This document shows, piece by piece, positions 6,913-15,518 of a stretch of DNA of 34,439 bases (the first letter of the stretch is position 1; each line of letters begins with the position of its first letter). Both the position numbers and the translations under genes were made by a program. The notes beneath the pieces are model-generated. The model did not search any database, was not told where the DNA came from, and worked only from the letters and a program-made list of their open reading frames with translations. The DNA is from Mycobacterium pinniadriaticum. GTDB taxonomy: Bacteria; Actinomycetota; Actinomycetes; Mycobacteriales; Mycobacteriaceae. The stretch is from the NCBI RefSeq assembly GCF_026242045.1, contig NZ_JAPJDO010000051.1, forward strand, positions 1 to 34,439, in the 5' to 3' direction.

Positions 6913-8151
6913 ATGCAGTCCTGGCCGGCCGTCGACCTCCCGCAGCTGCCCGGCCGTGCGCCGGCGCTGCGCCTCTACGACACCGCCGATCGCCAGGTCC
7001 GCCCGACCGCGCCGGGACCGACCGCGACGATGTACGTCTGCGGAATCACGCCCTACGACGCGACCCACCTCGGCCACGCCGCCACCTACCTGGCCTTCGA
7101 CCTCGTCCACCGGATCTGGCTCGACAGCGGCCACCGCGTCCATTACGTGCAGAACATCACCGACGTGGACGACCCACTGTTCGAACGGGCTAATCGGGAC
7201 GGCGTCGACTGGCGCGAACTCGGCGCCCGGGAAACCCAGCTCTTCCGAGAGGACATGACCGCGCTGCGGGTGCTGCCGCCGCGCGACTACGTCGCGGCCA
7301 CCGACACTGTCGGCGAGGTCGTCGAGCTGGTGGAGAAGATGCTGGCGTCCGGTGCGGCCTACGTCGTGGACGACGACGAGTACCCCGACATCTACTACCG
7401 GGCCGACGCCACCACACAGTTCGGCTACGAGTCGGGCTACGACCACGACACGATGATGCGGCTGTTCGCCGAGCGCGGCGGAGATCCGGACCGCGCGGGC
7501 AAGGCCGACCCGCTCGACGCACTGCTGTGGCGGGCGGCCCGTCCCGACGAGCCCAGCTGGCCCGCCTCGTTCGGCGCCGGCCGGCCCGGCTGGCACGTCG
7601 AGTGCGCGGCGATCGCGTTGAACCGCATCGGCTTCGGATTCGACGTTCAGGGCGGCGGTAGCGACCTGGTCTTCCCGCACCACGAGTTCTCCGCCGCCCA
7701 CGCCGAATGCGTCACGGGGGAGCGCAGATTCGCGCGGCACTACGTGCACGCGGGCATGATCGGCTGGGACGGGCACAAGATGTCCAAGAGTCGCGGCAAC
7801 CTGGTGCTGGTGTCCCGGTTGCGCGGCCAGGGCGTGGACCCGGCGGCCATCCGGCTCGGACTGCTGGCCGGGCACTACCGCAGCGACCGGTTCTGGAGCG
7901 ATGCGGTGCTCGACGAGGCGCAGGCTCGGTTGCATCGCTGGCGGGCGGCTGCGGCGCTGTCCTCGGGTCCGGATGCCGCCGACGTGGTCGGCCGGCTGCG
8001 CCAATATCTGGCTGATGACCTGGACACCCCTAAAGCGCTTGCCGCCGTTGATGGCTGGGTCACCGATGCACTGGAGTACGGTGGCCACGACGAGGCCGCA
8101 CCCGCTGCCGTCGCGGCCGCGGTCGACGCGCTACTGGGGGTTCCGCTGTAG
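6913..8151 (+). CDS. mshC: Cysteine:GlcN-Ins ligase, mycothiol synthesis
   Basis: Joins L-cysteine to 1-D-inosityl-2-amino-2-deoxy-glucopyranoside using ATP, the third committed step of mycothiol synthesis. The 412-residue protein is a cysteinyl-tRNA synthetase relative without the anticodon-binding domain. The catalytic domain carries the zinc ligands C43 (MYVCGITPYD), C231 (WHVECAA) and H256 (FPHHE), the nucleotide-binding THLGH (51-55), and KMSKS (289-293). Length and wording match MshC of M. smegmatis and M. tuberculosis (Rv2130c). The reading frame extends upstream through cysQ in another frame, but ATG 6913 gives the family start MQSW and follows TAGAGT by seven bases. The presence of mshC confines the organism to mycothiol-making Actinobacteria. 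Confidence 0.97.
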   Translation: MQSWPAVDLPQLPGRAPALRLYDTADRQVRPTAPGPTATMYVCGITPYDATHLGHAATYLAFDLVHRIWLDSGHRVHYVQNITDVDDPLFERANRDGVDWRELGARETQLFREDMTALRVLPPRDYVAATDTVGEVVELVEKMLASGAAYVVDDDEYPDIYYRADATTQFGYESGYDHDTMMRLFAERGGDPDRAGKADPLDALLWRAARPDEPSWPASFGAGRPGWHVECAAIALNRIGFGFDVQGGGSDLVFPHHEFSAAHAECVTGERRFARHYVHAGMIGWDGHKMSKSRGNLVLVSRLRGQGVDPAAIRLGLLAGHYRSDRFWSDAVLDEAQARLHRWRAAAALSSGPDAADVVGRLRQYLADDLDTPKALAAVDGWVTDALEYGGHDEAAPAAVAAAVDALLGVPL

Positions 8152-8165
8152 CTCTCCGGCCGGCG

Positions 8166-9716
8166 TCAGCGCGGCGGCGTTGTCGGTGCCGGGGTGGCTG
8201 TCGGCGTGGGGGTCGGTATCGCACTGACCAACAGGCCGCCGGACACCCACTGAATCGTGATCATCGCCTGGGGCAGGGTGGTCCGCAGGTCGGCCTCCAA
8301 CTCGACGACGTCGGGCGCCTCACGCCCGATCAGGGTGACCGTGACCTCCCTGGCGGATCCGGTGACACCGAGCACCGCGGTGTCAGGGCGGCTCGCCGCC
8401 CAGCTGGTGGCGGTCGAGCGCGCCGCCGCGAGTGCGGTTTCGTCGTCGGTGGGTCCGTTCGCCTCGGGGGCGCTGGTCCAACCGAGGCTGATCGGAATCT
8501 CCTGGCCGAAAAGGTCTTTCAGTCGGGCCGCCAGCTTGGCGGAGCTTTCCGGCGGACGCGGCCCCGCGGTCGCGACCACCAGTGTCCCGGCCTCGAAGCT
8601 CAGTCCCTTGAGAGTCAGGGATTGCTCGGTCAACCACGTCTCGACCGCCGGGGCCAGCGCGCTCAGCGGCGGAGGCGGCGTTTTGGGTTTCTGCTCCTGG
8701 GGAGTCTCGACGGGTATCCAGCCGAGCTGCACCGTGACCGGTCGGCCCAACGCGTTGCTGAGTTTGGCGGCCACGTCCTGCACCGATGGTGGATGGGTGG
8801 GACCGATGATCTCGGCCCGCACGGTGTCGCCGGTCGTGGTGATCCGGCCGAGGGTGTTGCCGGCGCCGAGCATGTTCGTGATGGTCTGGGTCGCGGTCTC
8901 GAGATCGCGGGCATGGCCGGTGAGGGCGACGAACCGGGGGACCAGGATGAGGGCGACCGCGACCGCTGCCGCTGCCGCGGCCGCCAGCGATACCAGGATC
9001 TGCGGGCGCCGTTCGCGGAAGGTGCGCAGCGGGACCAGGCCGCTCACCAGGAAGACGAGCGCGGCCATCAAGATGATGCCGACCAGGTTGGTGACGAACA
9101 GCAACGCCGCGCCCCGCGCCAGGTCCGGTTGACCGCGCCCCAGTAGCACCCCCACCGCCGCCAGTGGAGGCACCACCGCGACCGCGACCGCGACCCCGGG
9201 TAGCGCTACCGAGATCTCCTTGTGAACGGTGGCGAACGCGCCGGCGGCGCCGGCTCCGAGTGCCACCAGGAGGTCACGAATGTCGGGGCTGCACCGGGCC
9301 ACGACTTCCGCGGGCAGCCCGACTCCGGTGGACGCCAGCAGGGTCGCGAACGCCCAGCCCACCCCGACGGCCCCGATGGCCGACACCAACACCAGCGCCA
9401 GCCCCTGCAGGAGTCGCCGCCCCCATCCCATGACCAGTGAGGCGGCGACGCCCATGATGGGTGACATCAACGGTGCGATCATCATCGCGCCGATGACGAC
9501 CGCCGCGGAATTCTGTAGCAGACCGATGGCGGCGACCAGGCTGGACAGGAACATCAGCACCGCGAATCGCGCCACTGCCGCACCGGTCGGCACCACCATG
9601 AGGGCGTCGATGAGTGTTCTGCGGTCTTTGATCCGCAACGGGTGCGGCCACCACTGGGCCATCCGGCGGCCACCCACGGCCGCGAGCCCGGTGTCGGAAG
9701 AGCCTGATCCGGTCAT
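8166..9716 (-). CDS. DUF389 domain membrane protein
   Basis: A 516-residue integral membrane protein. After a short cytoplasmic N-terminus, about six to seven hydrophobic segments fill roughly 45-265. These include GAMMIAPLMSPIMG, the hallmark of DUF389, and VVPPLAAVGVLLG. Residues about 265-490 form a soluble, probably extracytoplasmic region with repeated alpha/beta units (EIIGPTHPPSVQDVAAKL, VTVTLIGREAPDVVELEADL) that look like BON or SpoIIAF-type small domains. The last 20 residues are Pro/Thr-rich. DUF389 function is unknown. It follows the acyl-CoA dehydrogenase pair by 63 bases on the same strand, so co-transcription is possible, and it is convergent with mshC (14-base gap). Confidence 0.85.
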   Translation of the reverse strand: MTGSGSSDTGLAAVGGRRMAQWWPHPLRIKDRRTLIDALMVVPTGAAVARFAVLMFLSSLVAAIGLLQNSAAVVIGAMMIAPLMSPIMGVAASLVMGWGRRLLQGLALVLVSAIGAVGVGWAFATLLASTGVGLPAEVVARCSPDIRDLLVALGAGAAGAFATVHKEISVALPGVAVAVAVVPPLAAVGVLLGRGQPDLARGAALLFVTNLVGIILMAALVFLVSGLVPLRTFRERRPQILVSLAAAAAAAVAVALILVPRFVALTGHARDLETATQTITNMLGAGNTLGRITTTGDTVRAEIIGPTHPPSVQDVAAKLSNALGRPVTVQLGWIPVETPQEQKPKTPPPPLSALAPAVETWLTEQSLTLKGLSFEAGTLVVATAGPRPPESSAKLAARLKDLFGQEIPISLGWTSAPEANGPTDDETALAAARSTATSWAASRPDTAVLGVTGSAREVTVTLIGREAPDVVELEADLRTTLPQAMITIQWVSGGLLVSAIPTPTPTATPAPTTPPR

Positions 9717-9779
9717 GTCGAGTTCACCGTAATGGGCCCGGCATCCCGAGCCATGTCGGCGCGCTGGGATCGTGGTGCT

Positions 9780-10883
9780 CTACAGCGTGACGACCCCGTA
9801 GGCGCCCACCTGCGCGCTCAGGAACCGCAGCTGATCGGTCGCCGAGCCGAGGGTCTGGTCGATGGCCGTCAGCCGCGCGGCGTAGTGGGCCACCGGGTAT
9901 TCCGCGGTCACGCCGATCCCACCGTGCATCTGGATGGACTCCTGGGCGATGTGGCGCCCCGATCGACCGATCTGCATCTTCGCCCTGGCGGCGACCACCG
10001 GATCCAGCCGGCCGTCGGTGATGCACATCGCCGCGTAATAGTTCATGCTGCGCGCCAGCTCCAGCGAGACGTACATGTCCGCCGCCCGCTGCGTCAGAGT
10101 CTGAAAAGTCTTGAGCGGCACGCCGAATTGCTTGCGGGTGTTCAGGTACTCCGTGGTCAGGCGCAGCGATTCGTCCATCGCGCCGACGGCCTCGGCGCAC
10201 AGCGCGGAGGAGTAGCGGATCAGCGCCGCGTGGACGCGGTCGGAGACATCACCGCCGTCGCCGAGCGGTTGTGCCGGGGCGCTGTCGAAGTCGATCTCGG
10301 CGCCGCGCTGCCCGTCGAAGGTCCGGTACGAACGGCGGGTGGTCGCCGCGGCGTCCACCAGGAAGACACCGACCCCGCCGTCGGGGAGGCCGGCGGTGAC
10401 GACGAGGACGTCGGCGCTGCCGCCGGCCAGCACGGGATTCTTGCGCCCGGTGACGGTCCAGTCGCCACCGGATTGGGTTGCGCGGGTGGATAGTTCGTCC
10501 CGGCCGCGCAGACCCTTCTCGGTATGCGCCAGTGCGAGCAGTCGTGCGCCGGAGGCGACGTCATCGAGCAGTGCGCGCTGTTCGTCGCTGCCCAGGTCGG
10601 CGATGACGCCACCCGGGATCAGCGCGGCGGTCGCGACCGGTTCCAGTGCCAGGCGACGACCGATCTCGGTCATCACGACCATGATCTCGATCTGGCCGGA
10701 TTCCTCAGGGTCGAAGCCGAGGCCGAGGATGCCGATGTCGGCCAATTGCCGCCACACGTCGCGGCTCCAGCCGAGCTCGGAGTCGGCGATCTTGTTGCGG
10801 CTCTCGATGTCATAGCTGCGGGAGAACACCTCGCGGGCGGTGTCGGCCAGCAGTTGTTGTTCGTCGGTCAGGTCGAAGTTCAT
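9780..10883 (-). CDS. Acyl-CoA dehydrogenase, small subunit type
   Basis: A 367-residue acyl-CoA dehydrogenase family protein (FadE type). The N-terminal helical domain (1-110) is followed by a shortened middle domain and the C-terminal helical domain with RKQFGVPLKTFQ and the FAD-contact motif QMHGGIGVTAEYPVAHY. The position where long-chain-type enzymes carry the catalytic glutamate reads RYSSALCAEAVG, with no glutamate at the expected site. This suggests a non-catalytic partner in an alpha2beta2 enzyme like the mycobacterial ChsE complexes. It lies 25 bases downstream of the partner gene on the same strand. The acyl substrate cannot be read from the sequence. Confidence 0.85.
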   Translation of the reverse strand: MNFDLTDEQQLLADTAREVFSRSYDIESRNKIADSELGWSRDVWRQLADIGILGLGFDPEESGQIEIMVVMTEIGRRLALEPVATAALIPGGVIADLGSDEQRALLDDVASGARLLALAHTEKGLRGRDELSTRATQSGGDWTVTGRKNPVLAGGSADVLVVTAGLPDGGVGVFLVDAAATTRRSYRTFDGQRGAEIDFDSAPAQPLGDGGDVSDRVHAALIRYSSALCAEAVGAMDESLRLTTEYLNTRKQFGVPLKTFQTLTQRAADMYVSLELARSMNYYAAMCITDGRLDPVVAARAKMQIGRSGRHIAQESIQMHGGIGVTAEYPVAHYAARLTAIDQTLGSATDQLRFLSAQVGAYGVVTL

Positions 10884-10908
10884 GGCCGGCCCTCTCCAGA
10901 ATTAGATG

Positions 10909-12084
10909 TCACAGTCCCAGGATCGTCGAGGAGATGATGGTGCGCTGGACCTCATTGCTTCCGCCGTAGATCGAGGTCTTGCGGTAGTTCAGATATTTGG
11001 GAGCGGCGTGCTGCGCCCACAGTGGCGAGTCGATGTCGGGGCCGCCGTCGAACGGCAGCGCATCGGGTCCGGCCACTTCCACAGCCAGCTCGGTGATCGC
11101 CTGCTGCAGCTGGCTGCCCCGTAGCTTCAGGATCGACGACGCCGGGTTCGGCTTGCCGGTTCCCTCGTCGCCGCTGACCCGCAGCTGCGTGAGTTCCAGT
11201 GCCAGCAACTCGTTTTCGATCTCGGCGACCTTGGCCGCGAACAGCTGATCATCGAGCAGAGTGCCGGCGCCGACTCTGGTCTGCGCGGCGTATTCCTTGA
11301 CGCCGGCGAGCCACAGCTTGGTGGTACCGATGCGTGCGATGCCGGTCCGTTCGTTGGACAGCAGGAACTTGGCGTAGCTCCAACCCTGGTTCTCCTCGCC
11401 GACGAGCTGGTTGGCGGGCACCCGCACGTCGGAGAAGAACACCTCGTTGACCTCGTAGCTGCCGTCGATCAGCTTGATCGGCCGCAGGGTGATCCCCGGT
11501 GTGGACATCTCGACGAGGATGAATGAGATCCCGGCCTGTTTCTTGGGGGCCTCGGGATTGGTGCGGGCCAGCACGAAGATCCAGTCGGCGAACTGGCCCA
11601 GTGTCGTCCAGGTCTTCTGGCCGTTGATGACGTACTCGTCGCCGTCGCGGATCGCGGTGGTTCGCAGCGAGGCCAGATCCGAGCCGGCTTCCGGCTCGGA
11701 AAAGCCCTGGCACCACCAGATGTCGAGATTGGCGGTGGGGGGCAGGAAACGTTCCTTGATCTCCTGGGAACCGAAGTGCGCGATCACCGGTCCGACCATG
11801 CTGGCGTTGAAGGCCAGCGGCTCGGGCACACAGGCCAACCGCATCTCGTCGGCCCAGATCTGGCGCTGCAGGGGTGTCCAGTCCTTGCCGCCCCACTCCA
11901 CGGGCCAGTTGGGCACTCCCAGGCCGGCCTTGTTGAGGATCCGCTGGGTCTCGATCATGTCGTCGGGGTAGCGCAGGGTGTCGGTGCGGGCCCGCTCGCG
12001 GATCTCGGCGGGAACCTCGGTGGTGAAGAATTCGCGCAACTCGTCGCGGAACGACGCGTCGGCGTCACTCAGTGCCAGTCTCAC
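10909..12084 (-). CDS. Acyl-CoA dehydrogenase, catalytic (large) subunit type
   Basis: A 391-residue FadE-type acyl-CoA dehydrogenase that introduces the alpha,beta double bond into an acyl-CoA. Motifs include WPVEWGGKDWTPLQ in the N-terminal domain, the family signature QGFSEPEAGSDL (126-137), GQKTWTT (155-161), FLLSNERTGIA with a candidate catalytic base E245, and the C-terminal IYGGSNEVQR with the usual LGL end. The start is GTG 12084 with a GAGG about ten bases upstream. Together with the next gene it looks like a heterotetrameric pair. It is divergent from the TetR gene at 12274, so that regulator may control it. Confidence 0.88.
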   Translation of the reverse strand: MRLALSDADASFRDELREFFTTEVPAEIRERARTDTLRYPDDMIETQRILNKAGLGVPNWPVEWGGKDWTPLQRQIWADEMRLACVPEPLAFNASMVGPVIAHFGSQEIKERFLPPTANLDIWWCQGFSEPEAGSDLASLRTTAIRDGDEYVINGQKTWTTLGQFADWIFVLARTNPEAPKKQAGISFILVEMSTPGITLRPIKLIDGSYEVNEVFFSDVRVPANQLVGEENQGWSYAKFLLSNERTGIARIGTTKLWLAGVKEYAAQTRVGAGTLLDDQLFAAKVAEIENELLALELTQLRVSGDEGTGKPNPASSILKLRGSQLQQAITELAVEVAGPDALPFDGGPDIDSPLWAQHAAPKYLNYRKTSIYGGSNEVQRTIISSTILGL

Positions 12085-12234
12085 GAGCGCAACCTCGATT
12101 CGTTGTTACTCGGCGGTATCCACTGAACGTTAGCGCAGCCCTACCAACTGGTCGGCAGGACCTCCCGACGACTTCGAATTCGTGGGGCGGAATCCCCCGG
12201 GTGGCCATGCGTGCTAGTCTCAGGACGTTCGTAC

Positions 12235-12248
12235 AGGGCGATCGCCCT
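12235..12248. promoter_or_regulatory. 14-bp perfect palindrome, candidate TetR operator
   Basis: AGGGCGATCGCCCT reads the same on both strands, with further partial symmetry outside it (GTA on the left, TAC on the right). It lies between a candidate plus-strand -10 box TAGTCT (12215-12220) and the TetR start at 12274, in the region divergent from the acyl-CoA dehydrogenases. That is a usual place for the operator of an autoregulated TetR repressor. Confidence 0.5.
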
Positions 12249-12273
12249 AATACATCTCGGGAGGTGCTCGGCG

Positions 12274-12834
12274 GTGAACTCCCCGGCAGCGCAGCGCGGA
12301 CAGGAGGTACGCCGGCGATTGCTTGCCGCCGCCGCCGAACTGATCGGGGAACGGGGCTGGAGCGCGGTGAGCACCCGCGTGCTGGCTGAACGCGCCGGCG
12401 TCACCCCGTCGGTCGTGCACTACCACTTCCCCTCGGTGCAGGCACTCCTGCGCGAGGCGGTCGTCACGGGTATGTCCGCGGCCGTCGCCGAACTCGCCGT
12501 GTTCCTCGACGGTGCGCACGGTGCCGGGGATCTCGTCGAGGCGATGTTGGCTTCGGTGGCCTCCTATTCCGGCACCGATCCGACGTCGATGTTGTTCATC
12601 GAGGCATATCTGGCCGCCACCCGCGATGAGGTGCTGCGCGAGCAGATTGCCGACGCCTTGGGTGGCCTGCGGCTCAGCCTCGGCCGCCGGCTGGCGGATC
12701 GCGGGGTGGCCGATCCCGACGGGACCGCCGCGGTGCTGCTGGCAGCCCTCGACGGTGTGCTGCTGCACCGCGGACTGGGCGGCGGGGTGGACGGTCAGGC
12801 CGCCGCGATGATCCTGCGCCGGCTGGTCACCTGA
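12274..12834 (+). CDS. TetR/AcrR family transcriptional regulator
   Basis: A 186-residue one-component regulator. The DNA-binding domain covers roughly 8-60 (RRRLLAAAAELIGERGWSAV, then the helix-turn-helix VLAERAGVTPSVVHYHFPS), and the remaining all-helical part is the ligand-binding and dimerisation domain. GTG 12274 is chosen because GGGAGG stands just upstream (12259-12264) and it removes a non-conserved N-terminal extension that would start at 12211. It heads a plus-strand set with an FAD monooxygenase and an F420-type protein and is divergent from the acyl-CoA dehydrogenase pair. Control of both sides through the palindrome at 12235-12248 is inferred. The ligand is unknown. Confidence 0.88.
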   Translation: MNSPAAQRGQEVRRRLLAAAAELIGERGWSAVSTRVLAERAGVTPSVVHYHFPSVQALLREAVVTGMSAAVAELAVFLDGAHGAGDLVEAMLASVASYSGTDPTSMLFIEAYLAATRDEVLREQIADALGGLRLSLGRRLADRGVADPDGTAAVLLAALDGVLLHRGLGGGVDGQAAAMILRRLVT

Positions 12835-12882
12835 TCGGCAACGACGCGAGAAGCACTCCACGACAAGGAGGTACAACAGGAG

Positions 12883-14091
12883 ATGAAGATCGCAATCTGT
12901 GGAGCGGGAATGGCCGGGCTGGCCCTGGCCAACAGGATCCGGGCCACCGGCGGTGAAGCGGTCGTGCTGGAACGGGCGCCGGGACCGCGGGCTCAGGGGT
13001 ACATGATCGACTTCTTCGGCCCCGGCTTCGACGCAGCCGAAGCCATGGGCCTGGTGCCGGCGATCGACGAGGTCGCCTACCCGATCGATGAGGTGAGTCT
13101 GGTCGACGAGCATGGACGCCGGCGGGCGGGATTGCCGTACCGGCAGTTCGCCGACGCGGTGGGCGGCCGGTTGCGCAGCTTGATGCGACCGGACCTGGAG
13201 AAGGTCCTCCGCGACAGCCTCGACGCGGGTGTCGATCTGCGATTCGGTTGCGAGGTAGCCGGTTTCGACGACCACGGCGACGGTGTGACCGTGCACCTGG
13301 GCGACGGCGCACCGATCGAGGCCGACCTTCTGGTCGGCGCCGACGGAATTCATTCGACGGTGCGACGGCTCGCATTCGGCGAGGAGTCGAATTTCCTGCG
13401 CTACCTCGGCTTCCACACGGCGGCGTTCGTGTTCGACGACCCGGAGATCCGGCAGCTGACCGCCGGCCGCTTCGTCTTGACCGACACCGTGGGCAAGCAG
13501 ATGGGGTTCTACACGTTGCGTGACGGGCGCATCGCGGTGTTCGCGGTGCATCGTCAGTCTGATCCCGCATTGCCGGACGACGTCCGCTCGGCGGTTCAGC
13601 ACACCTACCGAGATCTCGGATGGTTGGCTCCCCGTGCTCTCGATCGGTGCCCGCCCGCCGACGACATCTACTACGACCAGGTCGCCCAGATCCAGCTGCC
13701 CCGGTGGAGCAGCGGCCGGGTGGTGCTGCTCGGAGATGCCTGCTTCGCCGTGTCGCTGCTGGCCGGGCAGGGCGCGTCGATGGGCATCGCCGGCGCCTAC
13801 GTGCTTGCCGACCGGCTGCAGCGGGTGACGTCGATCGAACAGGCGCTGGCCGACTACGAACGGTTGTGGCGCCCGGTGGCCGAGGAGAAACAGGCCAGTG
13901 GCCGCAACGCTGCGCGCTGGTTCCTGCCCAAGTCCGCCCTCGGGCTGTGGGTGCGCCGCACCGCGCTGGCGGCGGCCGCCCGGGTGCCGCTGGCAAACCG
14001 GTACGTCGGGGCCGCCCTGGCGGGGAAGTCCACCGGGCTGATCGCCAGCCTGCGTGCCGGCGGTCACTCGTGGCGGGAGGCGGTCAGATGA
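12883..14091 (+). CDS. FAD-dependent monooxygenase (PHBH fold)
   Basis: A 402-residue class A flavoprotein monooxygenase that would hydroxylate a small organic substrate with NAD(P)H and O2. It has the N-terminal dinucleotide fold AICGAGMAGLALANR (4-18), the NADPH/FAD motif GADGIHSTVR (152-161) and the flavin-ribityl motif GDACFAVSLLAGQGAS starting at G284. An AAGGAGG lies upstream of ATG 12883. The C-terminal 60 residues are basic and helical. It resembles TetX- or rifampicin-monooxygenase-like proteins in layout, but the substrate cannot be assigned. The stop overlaps the next start by four bases (ATGA), and the TetR gene lies 48 bases upstream, so these look like one regulated unit. Confidence 0.88.
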   Translation: MKIAICGAGMAGLALANRIRATGGEAVVLERAPGPRAQGYMIDFFGPGFDAAEAMGLVPAIDEVAYPIDEVSLVDEHGRRRAGLPYRQFADAVGGRLRSLMRPDLEKVLRDSLDAGVDLRFGCEVAGFDDHGDGVTVHLGDGAPIEADLLVGADGIHSTVRRLAFGEESNFLRYLGFHTAAFVFDDPEIRQLTAGRFVLTDTVGKQMGFYTLRDGRIAVFAVHRQSDPALPDDVRSAVQHTYRDLGWLAPRALDRCPPADDIYYDQVAQIQLPRWSSGRVVLLGDACFAVSLLAGQGASMGIAGAYVLADRLQRVTSIEQALADYERLWRPVAEEKQASGRNAARWFLPKSALGLWVRRTALAAAARVPLANRYVGAALAGKSTGLIASLRAGGHSWREAVR

Positions 14092-14546
14092 GCCAGTGGA
14101 GCCCGGGGCGGGTGACTCACGCATTGTTCCGCGCCCCGGCGTGGTTCTACGGCCACGGGCTGGGGTGGCTGCTCACCGGCCGGATGCTGTGCTTGACCCA
14201 TGTCGGCCGGCGCTACCGCACGGTGCTCGAAGTCGTCGGCCGGCGCGGCGACGAGATCTACGTCGTCGCCGGGTGGGGCTCATCGTCGGACTGGTACCGC
14301 AATATCCAGGCCACCCCGCCGGTCGAGGTGGCCAGCGGTCGGCGCGCGTTCGTGCCGGCCTGGCGGCGGCTGGACGCCGCCGAGGCGGAGGTGGTGATCG
14401 CCGACTACGAACGGCGCAACCGGCTGATCACGCCCGTGGTGCGGTTGGGTTTGTCCAAATTGGTGGGCTGGCGATACGACGGCACCCCGGCAGCGCGCGA
14501 GCGGCTGGTCAGCGAACTACCGTTGCTCGGCTTTCGTCCGCGCTGA
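14088..14546 (+). CDS. Deazaflavin (F420)-dependent nitroreductase family protein
   Basis: A 152-residue member of the Ddn/DUF385 split-barrel family that uses coenzyme F420H2 or binds related cofactors. The typical blocks are visible: LTHVGRRYRTVLEVVGRRGD (the cofactor-binding LTTxGRxSG region), YVVAGWGSSSDWYRNIQATP (the WYxNLxAxP block) and a C-terminal helix ending PLLGFRPR. ATG 14088 overlaps the monooxygenase stop (ATGA). The pairing of an FAD monooxygenase with an F420-type reductase suggests two steps on one substrate, but no substrate is evident. The stop is one base from the convergent PAC2 gene. Confidence 0.87.
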   Translation: MSQWSPGRVTHALFRAPAWFYGHGLGWLLTGRMLCLTHVGRRYRTVLEVVGRRGDEIYVVAGWGSSSDWYRNIQATPPVEVASGRRAFVPAWRRLDAAEAEVVIADYERRNRLITPVVRLGLSKLVGWRYDGTPAARERLVSELPLLGFRPR

Positions 14547-14547
14547 G

Positions 14548-15438
14548 TCAGCCCTTGAAGCCGGGACCGCGCCTGCGCAGGTAGCGCTCGAACTCGGCGG
14601 CCAGGGCGTCGCCGTCCACCTTCGACAGGGCCTCGTTCATGTCCACCTCGGCGTCGCCGCGCTGCTCGAGGGAGGCCACATACTCGGCGATCTCCTCGTC
14701 CTCGGTGGTCATCTCGGTGACGGCCTGCTCCCACTCCTCGGCCTGCGCCGGCAGGTCGGCCAGCGGCACCTCGATATCGAGCACGTCTTCGACCCGCCGC
14801 AGCAGCGCGACGGTGGCCTTCGGATTGGGCGGCTGCGACACGTAGTGCGGAACCGCGGCCCAGAACGTCACCGCGGGGATGCCGGCGGCGACGCAGGCGT
14901 CCTGGAACACCCCGGCGATGCCCGTCGGCCCCTCGTAGCGGGTCTCTTCCAGGCCGAAGAACTTCGCCGAGTCGGGGGAGTAGGCCGCGCCCGACACCGG
15001 GACGGGCCGGGTGTGGGGCGTGTCGGCCAGCAGGGCCCCGAGGATGACGACGGTGTCGGCGTTCAGCTTGTCGGCGATCGCGAGCAACTCGGCGCAGAAT
15101 GTGCGCCACCGCATGTTGGGCTCCACCCCGTGCATGAGCACGATGTCGCGGTCCGAGCCCGGCGGACGGCAGTGCGATATCCGCATCGACGGCCACACCA
15201 GTTCCCGCGTCACACCGTCCACCTGCCGGATCACCGGCCGATTTACCTGGTAGTCGTAGTAGGCCTCGTCGTCGATCTCGATGATCGTCTCGGCCTCCCA
15301 GATGGCGTCGAGGTGTTCGAGAGCGTCGCTGGCGGCATCGCCGGCATCGTTCCAGCCTTCGAAGGCCGCGACGATGATGGTGTTCTGCAGTTCGGGCAGA
15401 TCCGGGCCTTTCGCGCCGCTGAAGTTCGACGGGGTCAC
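14548..15438 (-). CDS. PAC2 family protein (Rv2125-like)
   Basis: A 296-residue PAC2 (proteasome assembly chaperone-like) protein, equivalent by synteny to Rv2125. The GTG start at 15438 is followed by NTIIVAAFEGWNDAGDAASD, the family's N-terminal block. Further family blocks are PNMRWRTFCAEL, VVILGALLADTPHTRPVPV and GIPAVTFWAAVPHYVSQPP. The C-terminal 60 residues are acidic and helical, likely a coiled tail. Actinobacteria that make proteasomes carry several PAC2 paralogues, but their role here is unproven. It is convergent with the nitroreductase gene, with a single base between the stops, and divergent from metH, the arrangement I recall from M. tuberculosis. Confidence 0.88.
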   Translation of the reverse strand: MTPSNFSGAKGPDLPELQNTIIVAAFEGWNDAGDAASDALEHLDAIWEAETIIEIDDEAYYDYQVNRPVIRQVDGVTRELVWPSMRISHCRPPGSDRDIVLMHGVEPNMRWRTFCAELLAIADKLNADTVVILGALLADTPHTRPVPVSGAAYSPDSAKFFGLEETRYEGPTGIAGVFQDACVAAGIPAVTFWAAVPHYVSQPPNPKATVALLRRVEDVLDIEVPLADLPAQAEEWEQAVTEMTTEDEEIAEYVASLEQRGDAEVDMNEALSKVDGDALAAEFERYLRRRGPGFKG

Positions 15439-15518
15439 GAGTTCAGCGTAAGGCCTGCTCGCCCGCGATGAGCCCTGTCGGACCGACTGCGCTGGTGTGG
15501 TGTCGGGCGCAAACGATC

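Noticed and set aside
12247..14124. Long minus-strand frame opposite TetR and the monooxygenase
   Set aside because: Shadow of the real plus-strand genes, which carry clear HTH and FAD motifs.
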